Positions 1-8,529 are shown, counted from the first letter of the stretch. The stretch is 8,713 nucleotides of DNA from Deltaproteobacteria bacterium (GCA_021414045.1 JAIOPF010000104.1:4285-12997); one strand, 5' to 3'. The notes: generated by a model not told the origin, from the letters alone. Program-made: numbers and translations.

Positions 1-5
1 TGGCG

Positions 6-206
6 GTGAATAATACGCTCTGTCCGCGTTGCTCGAGCTCTAGATTCATGGAACGTCTCGATGGGTCCAAGGTGTGCCGCCGCTGCGGGCAAAAATGGAT
101 AGGGAAGAAAGTGTTGCCGTCCCACGACAAACGGAAGCCTTCGCGAGTTTTAGAGGGAAAGAGTCTTGCTAAGCCGGGAAAGAAAAAGCAGATGGATTTA
201 TTTTGA
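6..206 (+). CDS. Small zinc-ribbon protein with C-terminal clamp-binding-like motif
   Basis: A 66-residue basic protein. Seen: two Cys pairs, CPRC (C6, C9) and CRRCG (C24, C27), spaced as in a single four-Cys zinc ribbon. A Lys/Arg-rich tail without clear fold follows, ending in QMDLF (residues 62-66) directly before the TGA. That ending matches the bacterial beta sliding-clamp binding pentapeptide (consensus QL[S/D]LF; M at position 2 also occurs, for example in MutS-type motifs). Inference: a small nucleic-acid-associated protein that may dock on the clamp during replication or repair. The GTG start lies five bases from the window edge, so its ribosome-binding site cannot be seen and the true start may be further upstream. 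It converges on the lipoprotein gene with 5 bp between stop codons. I do not recognise a named family. Confidence 0.7.
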   Translation: MNNTLCPRCSSSRFMERLDGSKVCRRCGQKWIGKKVLPSHDKRKPSRVLEGKSLAKPGKKKQMDLF

Positions 207-208
207 TC

Positions 209-225
209 CGCTCAAGGCTTGAGCG
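209..225. repeat. Short inverted repeat between convergent stop codons
   Basis: An 8-bp perfect inverted repeat (CGCTCAAG / CTTGAGCG) around a single central base, realistically a 6-7 bp stem with a 3-5 nt loop. It lies across the stop and last codons of the lipoprotein gene, just after the zinc-ribbon gene's stop. Neither strand has a T-run after the stem, so it is not a standard intrinsic terminator, though it may slow or process converging transcripts. Confidence 0.35.
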
Positions 226-973
226 TTAGCGGGGGGCGAAGACTCAGGGTTTCTACATTGACGCTGCACAATTGATGGTTCCCGTCTCCCGAAACCATGG
301 TGGGGTAGCCGTCAAAGAGCGGACTTCGCTGGGACGTATAATTCTCCGGTTTTTTCTCGTAAAGGGTGAGGGAGACTTCATCTCCTGGTTTAAGATTGAG
401 ATCGAGCAAGGAAAGATTGAAGCCTTCTTCGCTGACTTTGCCCAATAAAAAATCTTGGTAAAACCATTTCGCGGAATACAGATACACTCCGTCGTCAGCG
501 ATGGAAGTCTTTGCTGAGGTAATGATCGTGGCGCGAACGACTAAGCCTTCGAGTAAATTAGGGTCGAACCAATTCCAACAGCTTGGATCGTCCATGCCCT
601 GGCAACTAGGACTTGAAGCTTCCCCGACCTTGATCAGGAACTTCAGGTCCTTGGGCTCGAGGTAAACTTGCGTATTGTTTTGAAAGTTGGAGTAATTGGG
701 GCCAAAAAAGGCCTCGAAATGGACCACCTTTCTTGTTCCGTCGTTGACGATGTTGTCGTCGTCCGTTGGAGCGCTAAGGATGCCTTCGAGGGTTGGAGCG
801 GCGGCATTGACGGGGAGGGCCGGATTTTGGCCGACGGAAATCGTTTCTTGCGCGGGAGTCCCTCCCACGCTTCCGCCCGGGGCCGGAGCGATGGCACCGC
901 AGCCCAAGATTAGGCAGGCGATTGCCGCCTTCAAAAGGGGGCCTGTCCATGAATCATGCGAAATGCGCTGCAT
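212..973 (-). CDS. Putative secreted lipoprotein, unknown function
   Basis: 253 residues. Seen: an N-terminal hydrophobic stretch (about residues 13-24) ending in a lipobox-like ILGC with Cys25 as the likely lipidated residue. A Pro/Gly/Ala-rich linker (about 26-65) follows, then a soluble region rich in beta-type sequence with Cys125, Cys132 and Cys236. Gly after the lipid Cys (no Asp at +2) would favour outer-membrane sorting under the enterobacterial rule; that is inference. The start ATG has AAGG about nine bases upstream. It lies 63 bp downstream of the Gly/Ala-rich gene on the same strand with no clear promoter between, so co-transcription from the sigma-54 promoter at 1675-1690 is likely. 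I recognise no domain family. Confidence 0.75.
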   Translation of the reverse strand: MQRISHDSWTGPLLKAAIACLILGCGAIAPAPGGSVGGTPAQETISVGQNPALPVNAAAPTLEGILSAPTDDDNIVNDGTRKVVHFEAFFGPNYSNFQNNTQVYLEPKDLKFLIKVGEASSPSCQGMDDPSCWNWFDPNLLEGLVVRATIITSAKTSIADDGVYLYSAKWFYQDFLLGKVSEEGFNLSLLDLNLKPGDEVSLTLYEKKPENYTSQRSPLFDGYPTMVSGDGNHQLCSVNVETLSLRPPLTLKP

Positions 974-1036
974 AGGTAAAACCTTGATAGGAATATTATC
1001 CTCAAAGCATCCGATAAAGTTGCCTGGATCTCAATC

Positions 1037-1648
1037 TTAATCCCAGGCCTTTTTAAAGGCCTCCCAACCCCCGAATCCTAGGTGATCGAGAACGGACATC
1101 GTGGTGTTCGAGGGGCTTCCCGCCACCGCCTCAAGACCCTTGGCCAAGGTATCTCCGATGGTTTTTTTGGAATCGAAGGCGCGGGTGAAGGTCCCGTCGA
1201 GCTTCCAGATCCAACTGTCCGAAGCGGCGGGGCCGAAAAGATCGGCCGCAAAATTTCCAAGCCAGTCGCCGCCTTTGGGAATGAGGTCGTTGGCCGCCGA
1301 TCCCGCGAGGAGGCCTCCCACGGCGGCAAGACCGATGGGGCCCGCGAGTTCTCCCGCGGAAAGGGCGGAGACCGGAGTGGCCAGAGTGCCGACCGTTGCC
1401 GTCAAGGCGCTGGGGGCGCCCCATCGAATCAGCGCGTTTTGAATCGGCTGCAAATAACGAGCGGCAAAGGGAGCGACGCGTTCGATGCGAATTTCCCGGA
1501 ATTTTTTCGCAAGTTCGGGCCATTGGGTTTTTTCCATCAGGCTTTCGGGTGGGGTGTCGCGGAGTTTTCGGACGACTTCCGCGGGGTCGGCCGATTCGAG
1601 ATACTTTTCGAAATGGGAAGGAGGAGAAGGCGGAATGGATTGCGTCAT
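1037..1648 (-). CDS. Hypothetical Gly/Ala-rich protein with hydrophobic core
   Basis: 203 residues, no recognised family and no signal peptide. Seen: a Pro-rich N-terminus, an amphipathic charged region (about 12-60), then a long Gly/Ala-rich hydrophobic segment (about 77-124) with glycine-zipper-like spacing (G99xxxG103, G112xxxG116), then a soluble C-terminus ending WEAFKKAWD. This could be one or two membrane-inserting helices or a packed helical hairpin. AGGAG lies 7 bases before the ATG, a good ribosome-binding site that fixes the start. A near-consensus sigma-54 promoter sits just upstream (1675-1690), giving a predicted leader of only about 16 nt. The lipoprotein gene follows 63 bp downstream and is probably in the same operon. 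Confidence 0.7.
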   Translation of the reverse strand: MTQSIPPSPPSHFEKYLESADPAEVVRKLRDTPPESLMEKTQWPELAKKFREIRIERVAPFAARYLQPIQNALIRWGAPSALTATVGTLATPVSALSAGELAGPIGLAAVGGLLAGSAANDLIPKGGDWLGNFAADLFGPAASDSWIWKLDGTFTRAFDSKKTIGDTLAKGLEAVAGSPSNTTMSVLDHLGFGGWEAFKKAWD

Positions 1649-1674
1649 GGAAAGGCTCCTTTATTTTTCATCAA

Positions 1675-1690
1675 AGCAATGCCGGTGCCA
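1675..1690 (-). promoter_or_regulatory. Sigma-54 (-24/-12) promoter for the Gly/Ala-rich protein and lipoprotein genes
   Basis: On the minus strand the sequence reads TGGCACCGGCATTGCT. Against the sigma-54 consensus TGGCACG-N4-TTGCW, 11 of the 12 specified positions match, and the invariant GG and GC are exactly 12 bases apart (1688-1689 and 1676-1677). The transcript should start near 1664, about 16 nt before the ATG, leaving room for AGGAG at 1656-1660. Sigma-54 promoters need an AAA+ enhancer-binding activator. The dyads GGAAATTCC (1716-1724) and GGAATTCC (1797-1804) lie upstream but are only candidate sites. Confidence 0.75.
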
Positions 1691-1751
1691 AATTCAAGAA
1701 GGTGAAAAATTAACGGGAAATTCCAATTTTTTAGGAAGAGGAAATGGGATT

Positions 1752-1767
1752 TGGCTCAAATTGTGCC
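1752..1767 (+). promoter_or_regulatory. Weak sigma-54-like element before the zinc-ribbon membrane protein
   Basis: TGGCTCAAATTGTGCC has the invariant GG and GC at the correct 12-base spacing and matches 8 of 12 consensus positions. If real, transcription would start near 1778, which fits translation from ATG 1843 but not from ATG 1744. It is divergent from the stronger element at 1675-1690. This may be a chance match. Confidence 0.25.
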
Positions 1768-1842
1768 GAGGGATGGGGCATCCTGTGTCGGGACGTGGAA
1801 TTCCCGATTCCCTTTTTCGACGATTTGAGTTTTTCTTCTCCC

Positions 1843-3611
<1,769 letters not shown>

Positions 3612-3621
3612 GGGGCCGGCT

Positions 3622-4584
3622 TCACGCCGAGGCGGCGGCCCATTCCTTGATAAGATCGTAGACTTCCGGGTGCGAGGCCAATTGCGAGTGGGACAGGCCT
3701 CGAAAAGTCTTGAATCGATCCGGATGGAATTCGAGGCTTCGCGATTTCACGTAGCTGCGTCCGGCGACGCTTCTCGCCGCGACCAATCCGTCCCCGAAAG
3801 AGCGGGTGAAGATATTGTCGGATTCCTTCGCCAGCGAGGCCGCGATCACATGGTATTGAATCGAGTCCATCAGGGGCACGGGATGTCGGTGGTTCTTGAG
3901 GGAGAGATCGGCGTCGGCTTCCTGCCAATCTTCATCCAGCAAATATCCAAATCGCAGGTCCTTGATTCCCGCGCTTCGCTTGTTGCCGATGGCGCCGAGT
4001 CCCCAGGTCACGGGATTGGGAATGGTGTTAAGGATGAGGCTGGTGACGTGGCCCAGCTTTTCCCAATCGGAACCCAGGTGAGGGACGCCGAGAAAGAAGA
4101 TTTTTTTCACGAGAGGCACCCATTTGGCCTTTTCTTGGGAACCGTAATGGCAGGCGCTTCGAATCACCAGGCCCCCCATGCTGTGCCCGATCAAGAGGAC
4201 CTCGCGAATCTCGGGATGCCCGCCGAGGATTTGCTCGATTTTTTCGGAAAAAAGTCGGCCGTTGGTCGAGATGTGCAGCCCGGAATTGTAGCGAAGGAAA
4301 AGCGGGCAGTATCCGAGGTCGCGTTGCAATAAGGCGCCGTAACTATGGCTAGGTTCTTCGTCGTAGCGCCAGGTTTCCTCGGAATCGCAAAGTCCATGGA
4401 CGAGGATGCAGAGCTTGTCTCCGCGAACCTCTCCCGAAAGGGACATGGGTATGGCCCAAGAACTATCTCGGGCCGCCAAGGTGTCGCCGATCAGGCCGTT
4501 GAGCAGGGCTTGCCAGCGGGGTTTCTTTTCGGGGATCAAACCTGTCGATTCCCAGAGGGTTTTGGCGCTCCAATCCATAGCCAT
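3622..4584 (-). CDS. Alpha/beta-hydrolase, lipase/PGAP1-like
   Basis: 320 residues, with no signal peptide, so probably cytoplasmic. Seen: oxyanion-hole strand LCILVHGL (HG at 63-64), nucleophile elbow GHSMGG with Ser135, a GVPHLGS segment (166-172) typical of lipase/PGAP1-like hydrolases, a likely acid Asp265 in FGDGLV, and a likely catalytic His299 in GLSHSQL. The triad order Ser-Asp-His is as expected. It probably hydrolyses an ester of a lipid or other acyl compound; the substrate cannot be told. It converges on the dehydrogenase with 10 bp between stops. It is not an S-formylglutathione hydrolase (FrmB): it is longer, has the GVPHLGS lipase segment, and is transcribed on the opposite strand. 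There is no clear ribosome-binding site before either ATG (4584 or 4578), consistent with the promoter at 4591-4621 giving a leaderless mRNA. Confidence 0.85.
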   Translation of the reverse strand: MAMDWSAKTLWESTGLIPEKKPRWQALLNGLIGDTLAARDSSWAIPMSLSGEVRGDKLCILVHGLCDSEETWRYDEEPSHSYGALLQRDLGYCPLFLRYNSGLHISTNGRLFSEKIEQILGGHPEIREVLLIGHSMGGLVIRSACHYGSQEKAKWVPLVKKIFFLGVPHLGSDWEKLGHVTSLILNTIPNPVTWGLGAIGNKRSAGIKDLRFGYLLDEDWQEADADLSLKNHRHPVPLMDSIQYHVIAASLAKESDNIFTRSFGDGLVAARSVAGRSYVKSRSLEFHPDRFKTFRGLSHSQLASHPEVYDLIKEWAAASA

Positions 4585-4590
4585 GGTTCA

Positions 4591-4621
4591 AGCATAGGCG
4601 TTGTCGCCGGCATTTTGTCAA
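4591..4621 (-). promoter_or_regulatory. Sigma-70-type promoter, apparently leaderless
   Basis: The minus strand has a perfect -35 box TTGACA (4616-4621), a 19-bp spacer and TATGCT (4591-4596; 4 of 6 matches to TATAAT). Exactly six bases separate the -10 box from the hydrolase ATG (4584), so transcription would start at or next to the A of the start codon. The 19-bp spacer is longer than the 17-bp optimum. Confidence 0.45.
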
Positions 4622-4755
4622 TGCTAGGTTTGATCCTTGGTTTTAGTCGGTCAGGCTCTCGAATCGAATGGTAAATTTTGGCGAATCCATATTAAGATCC
4701 GCGACGGAAATGTGGTTTGTTTCATCGGAAATCACCGAAAGCGATGGGGTGAAAT

Positions 4756-5385
4756 ATGAAAAAAAGTCAGCTTGGCCTTCTCTTGTTCCTGGTCTTGGCT
4801 TCGGCGGGGCTTAGGGCCGAAACCGGCGCCGCGATCTCGGGTGTCTATGGCGAGCTGACGGTGGGCGTGGATCCGCAAAACCAGTCGCTGAGCGGCTACT
4901 ATCAAAACGGCACTGGATCCAACGGAAGCGGCGGGTCCCAGTTCAGCTGCCTATTTTACCTGGTGGGAAAAAAGCAAGGCGCCGCTTATGCCATCCAAAC
5001 TTGGTTTCCTGGGGATGGTAAAAAGGAAGTCATCGCGGGAGAGCTTCGGTTCATCTCCGCCGCCGGCGCCGAACCGGCCTCCGTCCAATTGAAGTTGAAA
5101 CAAGAACCCGGTGGATGTGGCATGGTCGATCCCGACTTGGCCAGCACGGAGGGAAGCCGTCTGATTCAAGACGCCGCCGGCCAGTGGAAGTCGGTGCGGG
5201 TTGTCTCGGCTAAGCGCGCGCATTTCTTCGAAAGCCCTGACGCCATCGCGCCTCGGAAAACCTATGTCGTGCAAGGCGACGCGCTTCGGGTTTGGGATCA
5301 AAAGCCGGGGTGGGTTCAGGCGGACTTCGAGGGGAAAAATAAAGGGTGGGTGAAGGAAACGGATTTATTTCCGGCCATGCCTTGA
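4756..5385 (+). CDS. Exported protein with C-terminal SH3b-like domain
   Basis: 209 residues. Seen: a classic signal peptide (MKKSQ, then hydrophobic residues 6-17, likely cleavage after LRA21). A first domain (about 25-120) follows, with a Gly/Ser-rich loop (51-61) and Cys65 and Cys121 that may pair, then a C-terminal SH3b-like domain (about 147-206) with the pattern GDALRVWDQKPGWVQADF and KGWVKETDLF. Bacterial SH3b domains often bind peptidoglycan or protein ligands in the periplasm. The GGGGTG before ATG 4756 serves as ribosome-binding site. The gene is divergent from the hydrolase across 171 bp and stands alone; the topoisomerase operon begins 129 bp downstream. I recognise the overall layout but not a named family; no enzymatic motif is visible. 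Confidence 0.75.
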   Translation: MKKSQLGLLLFLVLASAGLRAETGAAISGVYGELTVGVDPQNQSLSGYYQNGTGSNGSGGSQFSCLFYLVGKKQGAAYAIQTWFPGDGKKEVIAGELRFISAAGAEPASVQLKLKQEPGGCGMVDPDLASTEGSRLIQDAAGQWKSVRVVSAKRAHFFESPDAIAPRKTYVVQGDALRVWDQKPGWVQADFEGKNKGWVKETDLFPAMP

Positions 5386-5476
5386 TTATCTCCATTAGTC
5401 CTCGGGGAATCCTGTGTTTTGGCTTTATGTACAAGGTGATTTCGTCGGGTCGATTCCGAGTAAAAAGCAAAGTTCC

Positions 5477-5505
5477 TTGAAATTAAATGAAATTTGCCAT
5501 TGTAT
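5477..5505 (+). promoter_or_regulatory. Candidate promoter of the topoisomerase VI operon
   Basis: TTGAAA (5477-5482) is separated by 17 bp from TTGTAT (5500-5505), a weak -10 match. Transcription would then start only a few bases before ATG 5515. The surrounding DNA is distinctly AT-rich compared with the genes. GAGAG at 5506-5510 could instead act as a weak ribosome-binding site if the true promoter lies further upstream. Confidence 0.25.
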
Positions 5506-5514
5506 GAGAGTCCC

Positions 5515-7263
5515 ATGGCAAAAACGCAATCCATCACCTCCGCGAGCAGCGCGGAATATTTCTCCAAAAACCTCCAGCAGGTGGGCTTTTCCTCGTATAC
5601 GAAGGCCGCCTTGACCACCATCAAGGAGGCCGTTGACAACTCTCTGGACGCCTGTGAAGACGCCGGCATTCTCCCAGAAGTCTTCGTTACCATCGAAAAA
5701 GTGGGGGAGGGCACGGCCAAGAACGCCGAGAGCATTCGCATTCGGGTGGAAGACAACGGCCCGGGTCTCGAAGCCGAGGATGTGGTGAAAGTTTTCGGCG
5801 AGTATTTGGCGAGTTCGAAGTTCGGGCGTGGCCGCTGCAGCCGCGGCCAGCAGGGCATCGGTATCTCGGCCGTCACCACTTGGGCCCAGCTCACCAACGC
5901 CCGCGGCGCCACCGTCACCACCAAGACGGCCAAGATGCGCAAGGCCGTGCAATGCGTCGTCGAAGTCGACATCAAGCACAACAAGGGAACTTTCAAGTCC
6001 CGAGAAAATATCGACTGGAACAAGCCCCACGGTTTGGCCTGCGAATTCGTGATCGATGCCCGTATCCAGCTCAACGGCGAGGGTGGCTTGCTCGCCTATC
6101 TGAACGGCACGACGCTGGTGAATCCCCACCTGACCTTGCGCTATAAGATCTTGGATCAAGAAGAGGTCGTCATTCCTCGGGTCACCGATGAGATCCCCGA
6201 GATTCCGGACGCCACGGACCCGCATCCGCATACGATGAAATTGGGCGAGTTCATCGCGCACTCACATCTCTTCGGCCGCGTCTCCATCGGGGCCTGGCTG
6301 AAGAAGGGCTTTTCGCGGGTTTCCGACGGCGTCTTGGCCGAGATGAAGAAAGACGGCGTCTCGCAATCTCTCTTGGACATGAGCGTGGACAAGGCCACCG
6401 ACGAGCATTTCAAGAAAGTCTTCAGCGCCCTGCAGAAGGCGAAGCTGATGGCGCCTTCCACCACCAGCGTCCTGAGCATCGGCGAGTCGGCGCTGGCGAA
6501 GAGCATTCAAAGGGTAGGGCAGGTGGATTTTTTTTCGGTAGTCTCGCGCAAGCCCGCCATCTGCGACTTCAAGCCGGTGCTGGTCGAGACCGCCATCGCG
6601 CGATTGCTCGACCGCAAATCCGAGGACGATCCCATCACGCTCCTGCGTTTCGCCAACCGGGTGCCGCTGCAGTTCGACAAGTCGGCTTGCGCCATGACCC
6701 AGGCCGCGGAGTCGGTCAATTGGCGCGCCTATGGCCTCAACCAGCCCAAGGACAGCCTGCCCCTGGGGCCCTACATCATGGCGATCAGCGTGGTTTCGCC
6801 TTTCATCAAGTTCAAGAACGCCTCCAAGGAGACGGTCGACGCCAGCGACGAGCTGGTCGAGGAAATACGCCGCACTCTTATTCAAGCGGGCCAACGTCTT
6901 TCCAAATACATCCGGCGCGAGACCAAGGAAGCCGACCTCGAAAAGAAAAGGCAGCATATCGAGATGTTCGCGCCCATTTTAGTCGACGGCGCCTGCCGCA
7001 TCACGAAGTCCCCGCAAAGTCGCCGCGTGAAAGCGCTGGAGGGCTTAGCCAAGCTATTGGGCCGCGACGCCGCCCTGGCCGAACAAGAGCTGGCGGTGGC
7101 GATCGAGCACGCCGAGGAAGCCGTCATGAGAATGGGGCAGGTTTCCGGCATTCTGCCCGCCGCCGAGGCCGCGGAAACGCCGGTCGAGACGGCGAAGCCC
7201 ACCAAGAAGGCCGCGAAGAAAAAGGCCGGTCCCAAGAAACCATCGAAGGAGAAGAAGAAATAA
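5515..7263 (+). CDS. top6B: DNA topoisomerase VI subunit B (ATPase subunit)
   Basis: 582 residues, slightly longer than archaeal Top6B because of its tail. The ATPase subunit dimerises on ATP binding and drives duplex passage through the break made by Top6A. Seen: a GHKL ATPase domain with IKEAVDNSLDA (general base E38, metal-binding N42), VEDNGPG (D80-G84) and the lid SRGQQGIGIS (109-118). A helix-two-turn-helix-like insert lies roughly at 240-320. The transducer domain has LRFANRVPL (377-385), ESVNWRAYGL (399-408) and a switch-loop lysine in SKET (K438). After about residue 540 comes a Lys/Ala/Pro-rich tail ending EKKK. Start: ATG 5515 gives the conserved N-terminus; a TTG seven codons earlier (5494) is unlikely. 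The stop abuts the top6A start (TAAATG). Function is assigned from family motifs. Confidence 0.95.
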   Translation: MAKTQSITSASSAEYFSKNLQQVGFSSYTKAALTTIKEAVDNSLDACEDAGILPEVFVTIEKVGEGTAKNAESIRIRVEDNGPGLEAEDVVKVFGEYLASSKFGRGRCSRGQQGIGISAVTTWAQLTNARGATVTTKTAKMRKAVQCVVEVDIKHNKGTFKSRENIDWNKPHGLACEFVIDARIQLNGEGGLLAYLNGTTLVNPHLTLRYKILDQEEVVIPRVTDEIPEIPDATDPHPHTMKLGEFIAHSHLFGRVSIGAWLKKGFSRVSDGVLAEMKKDGVSQSLLDMSVDKATDEHFKKVFSALQKAKLMAPSTTSVLSIGESALAKSIQRVGQVDFFSVVSRKPAICDFKPVLVETAIARLLDRKSEDDPITLLRFANRVPLQFDKSACAMTQAAESVNWRAYGLNQPKDSLPLGPYIMAISVVSPFIKFKNASKETVDASDELVEEIRRTLIQAGQRLSKYIRRETKEADLEKKRQHIEMFAPILVDGACRITKSPQSRRVKALEGLAKLLGRDAALAEQELAVAIEHAEEAVMRMGQVSGILPAAEAAETPVETAKPTKKAAKKKAGPKKPSKEKKK

Positions 7264-8406
7264 ATGGCTACCGATGTCGACGTCAAAAAACTTTCGATAG
7301 ATCTTTGCGAGCGTCTCTTGCGCGACTTGGAAAAGGCGAAGCGCCCCGTATTGGAGGCCACCAAGTGCTCGCTGGACAACGCCCATTACAACCCCAAGGT
7401 GGGTTACCTGACTCCCGGCGACAAGCGGGTCCAGACCGAGCTGAACGTCAGCTCGGTGCAAAAGATGTCTCGGACCATCTTCATGCTCGAGTTGATCCTG
7501 CGAAACTTGGACGTGGGTTCCACCAATACGAAGCGCGAACTTTACTATATTTCGAAGGGCGAAATTAAGCACGATCCGGCGCTGAAGCCCCTGGATTTCG
7601 CCGACCAGGACGAGAGCGACTCCATCATCGATTTCATCGGCGAGATGATGGAGTGCTACCGCGAGGATCTCAACTGCTTCGCCAACGACCGCGGCGGGCA
7701 GACCTACAGCCAGCAATTGGTGGTGACCGAGACCATGCCCGACGGCGGAAAAGCGACGATCGACCTGTCGACGCTGGGCACTTCTCCCTTCCAGCCGAAG
7801 AACCGCCCGCAGAGCCTCAAGCTGAAGGCGAAGAAGAAGATCGATTTCTGCCTCATCGTCGAATCGGAAGGCACGGCGAACACGCTGGTCAACAGCGGCT
7901 TCACCAAGCGCCACCCCGTGATCCTGCTGGGCGCCCAGGGCGTTCCCTCCAACGGCGTGCGCGGTTGGACCAAGCTGATCCAAGACGAGTTGAGGATTCC
8001 CTGCTATTTCTTCGGCGATTTGGACGCCTACACCATGCAGAACATCTTCCGCACGCTGAAGGCGGGCTCGGCGGCGAGCTTGATCCGCAATTCGGATTTC
8101 AGCGCGCCCGAGGTGAAGTTCCTCGGCGTCCTGCCCGAGGATATCAAGAAGTACGACCTTCCCGACTATGGCGTGAAGGAGAACGACGCGACGGAATCGC
8201 GCGCTTTGAAAAAGGCGCGAGATGCCCTGGCGAACGACCCTTTCTTCAAGGATAAAAAGAACAAGGGGCTTGCGGATATTTTACGTTGGCTCATCCAGAA
8301 CAAGCGTCGTTGCGAGCAGCAGGCTTTTTTTTCGGTAAATCCCCGCGATCCGCTGATGCCGGAGAAGATCATTATCGAGAAGATCAAGAACGGGAAGTAC
8401 GTCTAG
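7264..8406 (+). CDS. top6A: DNA topoisomerase VI subunit A (Spo11-like cleaving subunit)
   Basis: 380 residues, the normal Top6A length. It cuts both strands, with a tyrosine attached to each 5' end, and is the relative of eukaryotic Spo11. Seen: a winged-helix/CAP-type region with TKRELYYISK (89-98), where Tyr95 is the likely catalytic residue (the second Tyr by analogy with Spo11). The Toprim fold has Glu200 (LIVESEG) and the acidic pair D252/D254 in FGDLDAYT. Then come NIFRTLKAGSA (260-270), FLGVLPEDIKKYDLP (286-300) and the C-terminal KIIIEKIKNGKY. Archaeal homologues usually read TDGDPYG where this has FGDLDAYT, and carry a GM after the Toprim Glu where this has EGTA, so this is a diverged version retaining the metal ligands. 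The start directly follows the top6B stop; GGAG in the top6B tail lies about 13 bases upstream. Confidence 0.95.
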   Translation: MATDVDVKKLSIDLCERLLRDLEKAKRPVLEATKCSLDNAHYNPKVGYLTPGDKRVQTELNVSSVQKMSRTIFMLELILRNLDVGSTNTKRELYYISKGEIKHDPALKPLDFADQDESDSIIDFIGEMMECYREDLNCFANDRGGQTYSQQLVVTETMPDGGKATIDLSTLGTSPFQPKNRPQSLKLKAKKKIDFCLIVESEGTANTLVNSGFTKRHPVILLGAQGVPSNGVRGWTKLIQDELRIPCYFFGDLDAYTMQNIFRTLKAGSAASLIRNSDFSAPEVKFLGVLPEDIKKYDLPDYGVKENDATESRALKKARDALANDPFFKDKKNKGLADILRWLIQNKRRCEQQAFFSVNPRDPLMPEKIIIEKIKNGKYV

Positions 8407-8443
8407 GGCGTGCATCCTGGTGATTTGGACTCGCTAGAAATAT

Positions 8444-8479
8444 CGTAAAATTTACGGTTTAATTTACCTTAAAATTCAC
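8444..8479 (+). repeat. Three imperfect 12-bp tandem repeats
   Basis: Three head-to-tail 12-mers: CGTAAAATTTAC, GGTTTAATTTAC and CTTAAAATTCAC. Positions 3, 6-9, 11 and 12 are identical in all copies and the rest agree in two of three. The first copy plus one base forms the dyad CGTAAAATTTACG (8444-8456). They lie about 77-112 bases upstream of the predicted sigma-54 transcription start, the usual place for enhancer-binding activators. They could also be chance similarity in AT-rich DNA. Confidence 0.4.
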
Positions 8480-8529
8480 TCCCTTTAGAAAAAAATCAAA
8501 AAACCTCAAGAAATTCATGCCATTCGATC

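Noticed and set aside
209..225. Inverted repeat as a bidirectional intrinsic terminator
   Set aside because: No T-run follows the stem on either strand and the stem is short.
1082..1705. Open plus-strand frame of 207 codons opposite the Gly/Ala-rich protein
   Set aside because: The minus-strand gene has a strong ribosome-binding site and sigma-54 promoter. The plus-strand product is low-complexity Arg/Gly-rich and would run through that promoter.
3622..4584. Alpha/beta-hydrolase as S-formylglutathione hydrolase partnering the dehydrogenase
   Set aside because: It is longer than FrmB, carries a lipase/PGAP1-type GVPHLGS segment and is on the opposite strand with its own promoter.
5494..5514. 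TTG start adding seven residues to Top6B
   Set aside because: ATG 5515 gives the conserved N-terminus and has GAGAG upstream; the TTG has no ribosome-binding site.
5425..6261. Long open frame (278 codons) on the minus strand over the top6B ATPase region
   Set aside because: Shadow of top6B; the plus strand carries all GHKL motifs in order.
7054..7983. Long open frame (309 codons) on the minus strand across top6B/top6A
   Set aside because: It is antisense to two strongly supported genes and spans their junction. Its composition is what complementing GC-rich codons gives, and no domain is recognisable.
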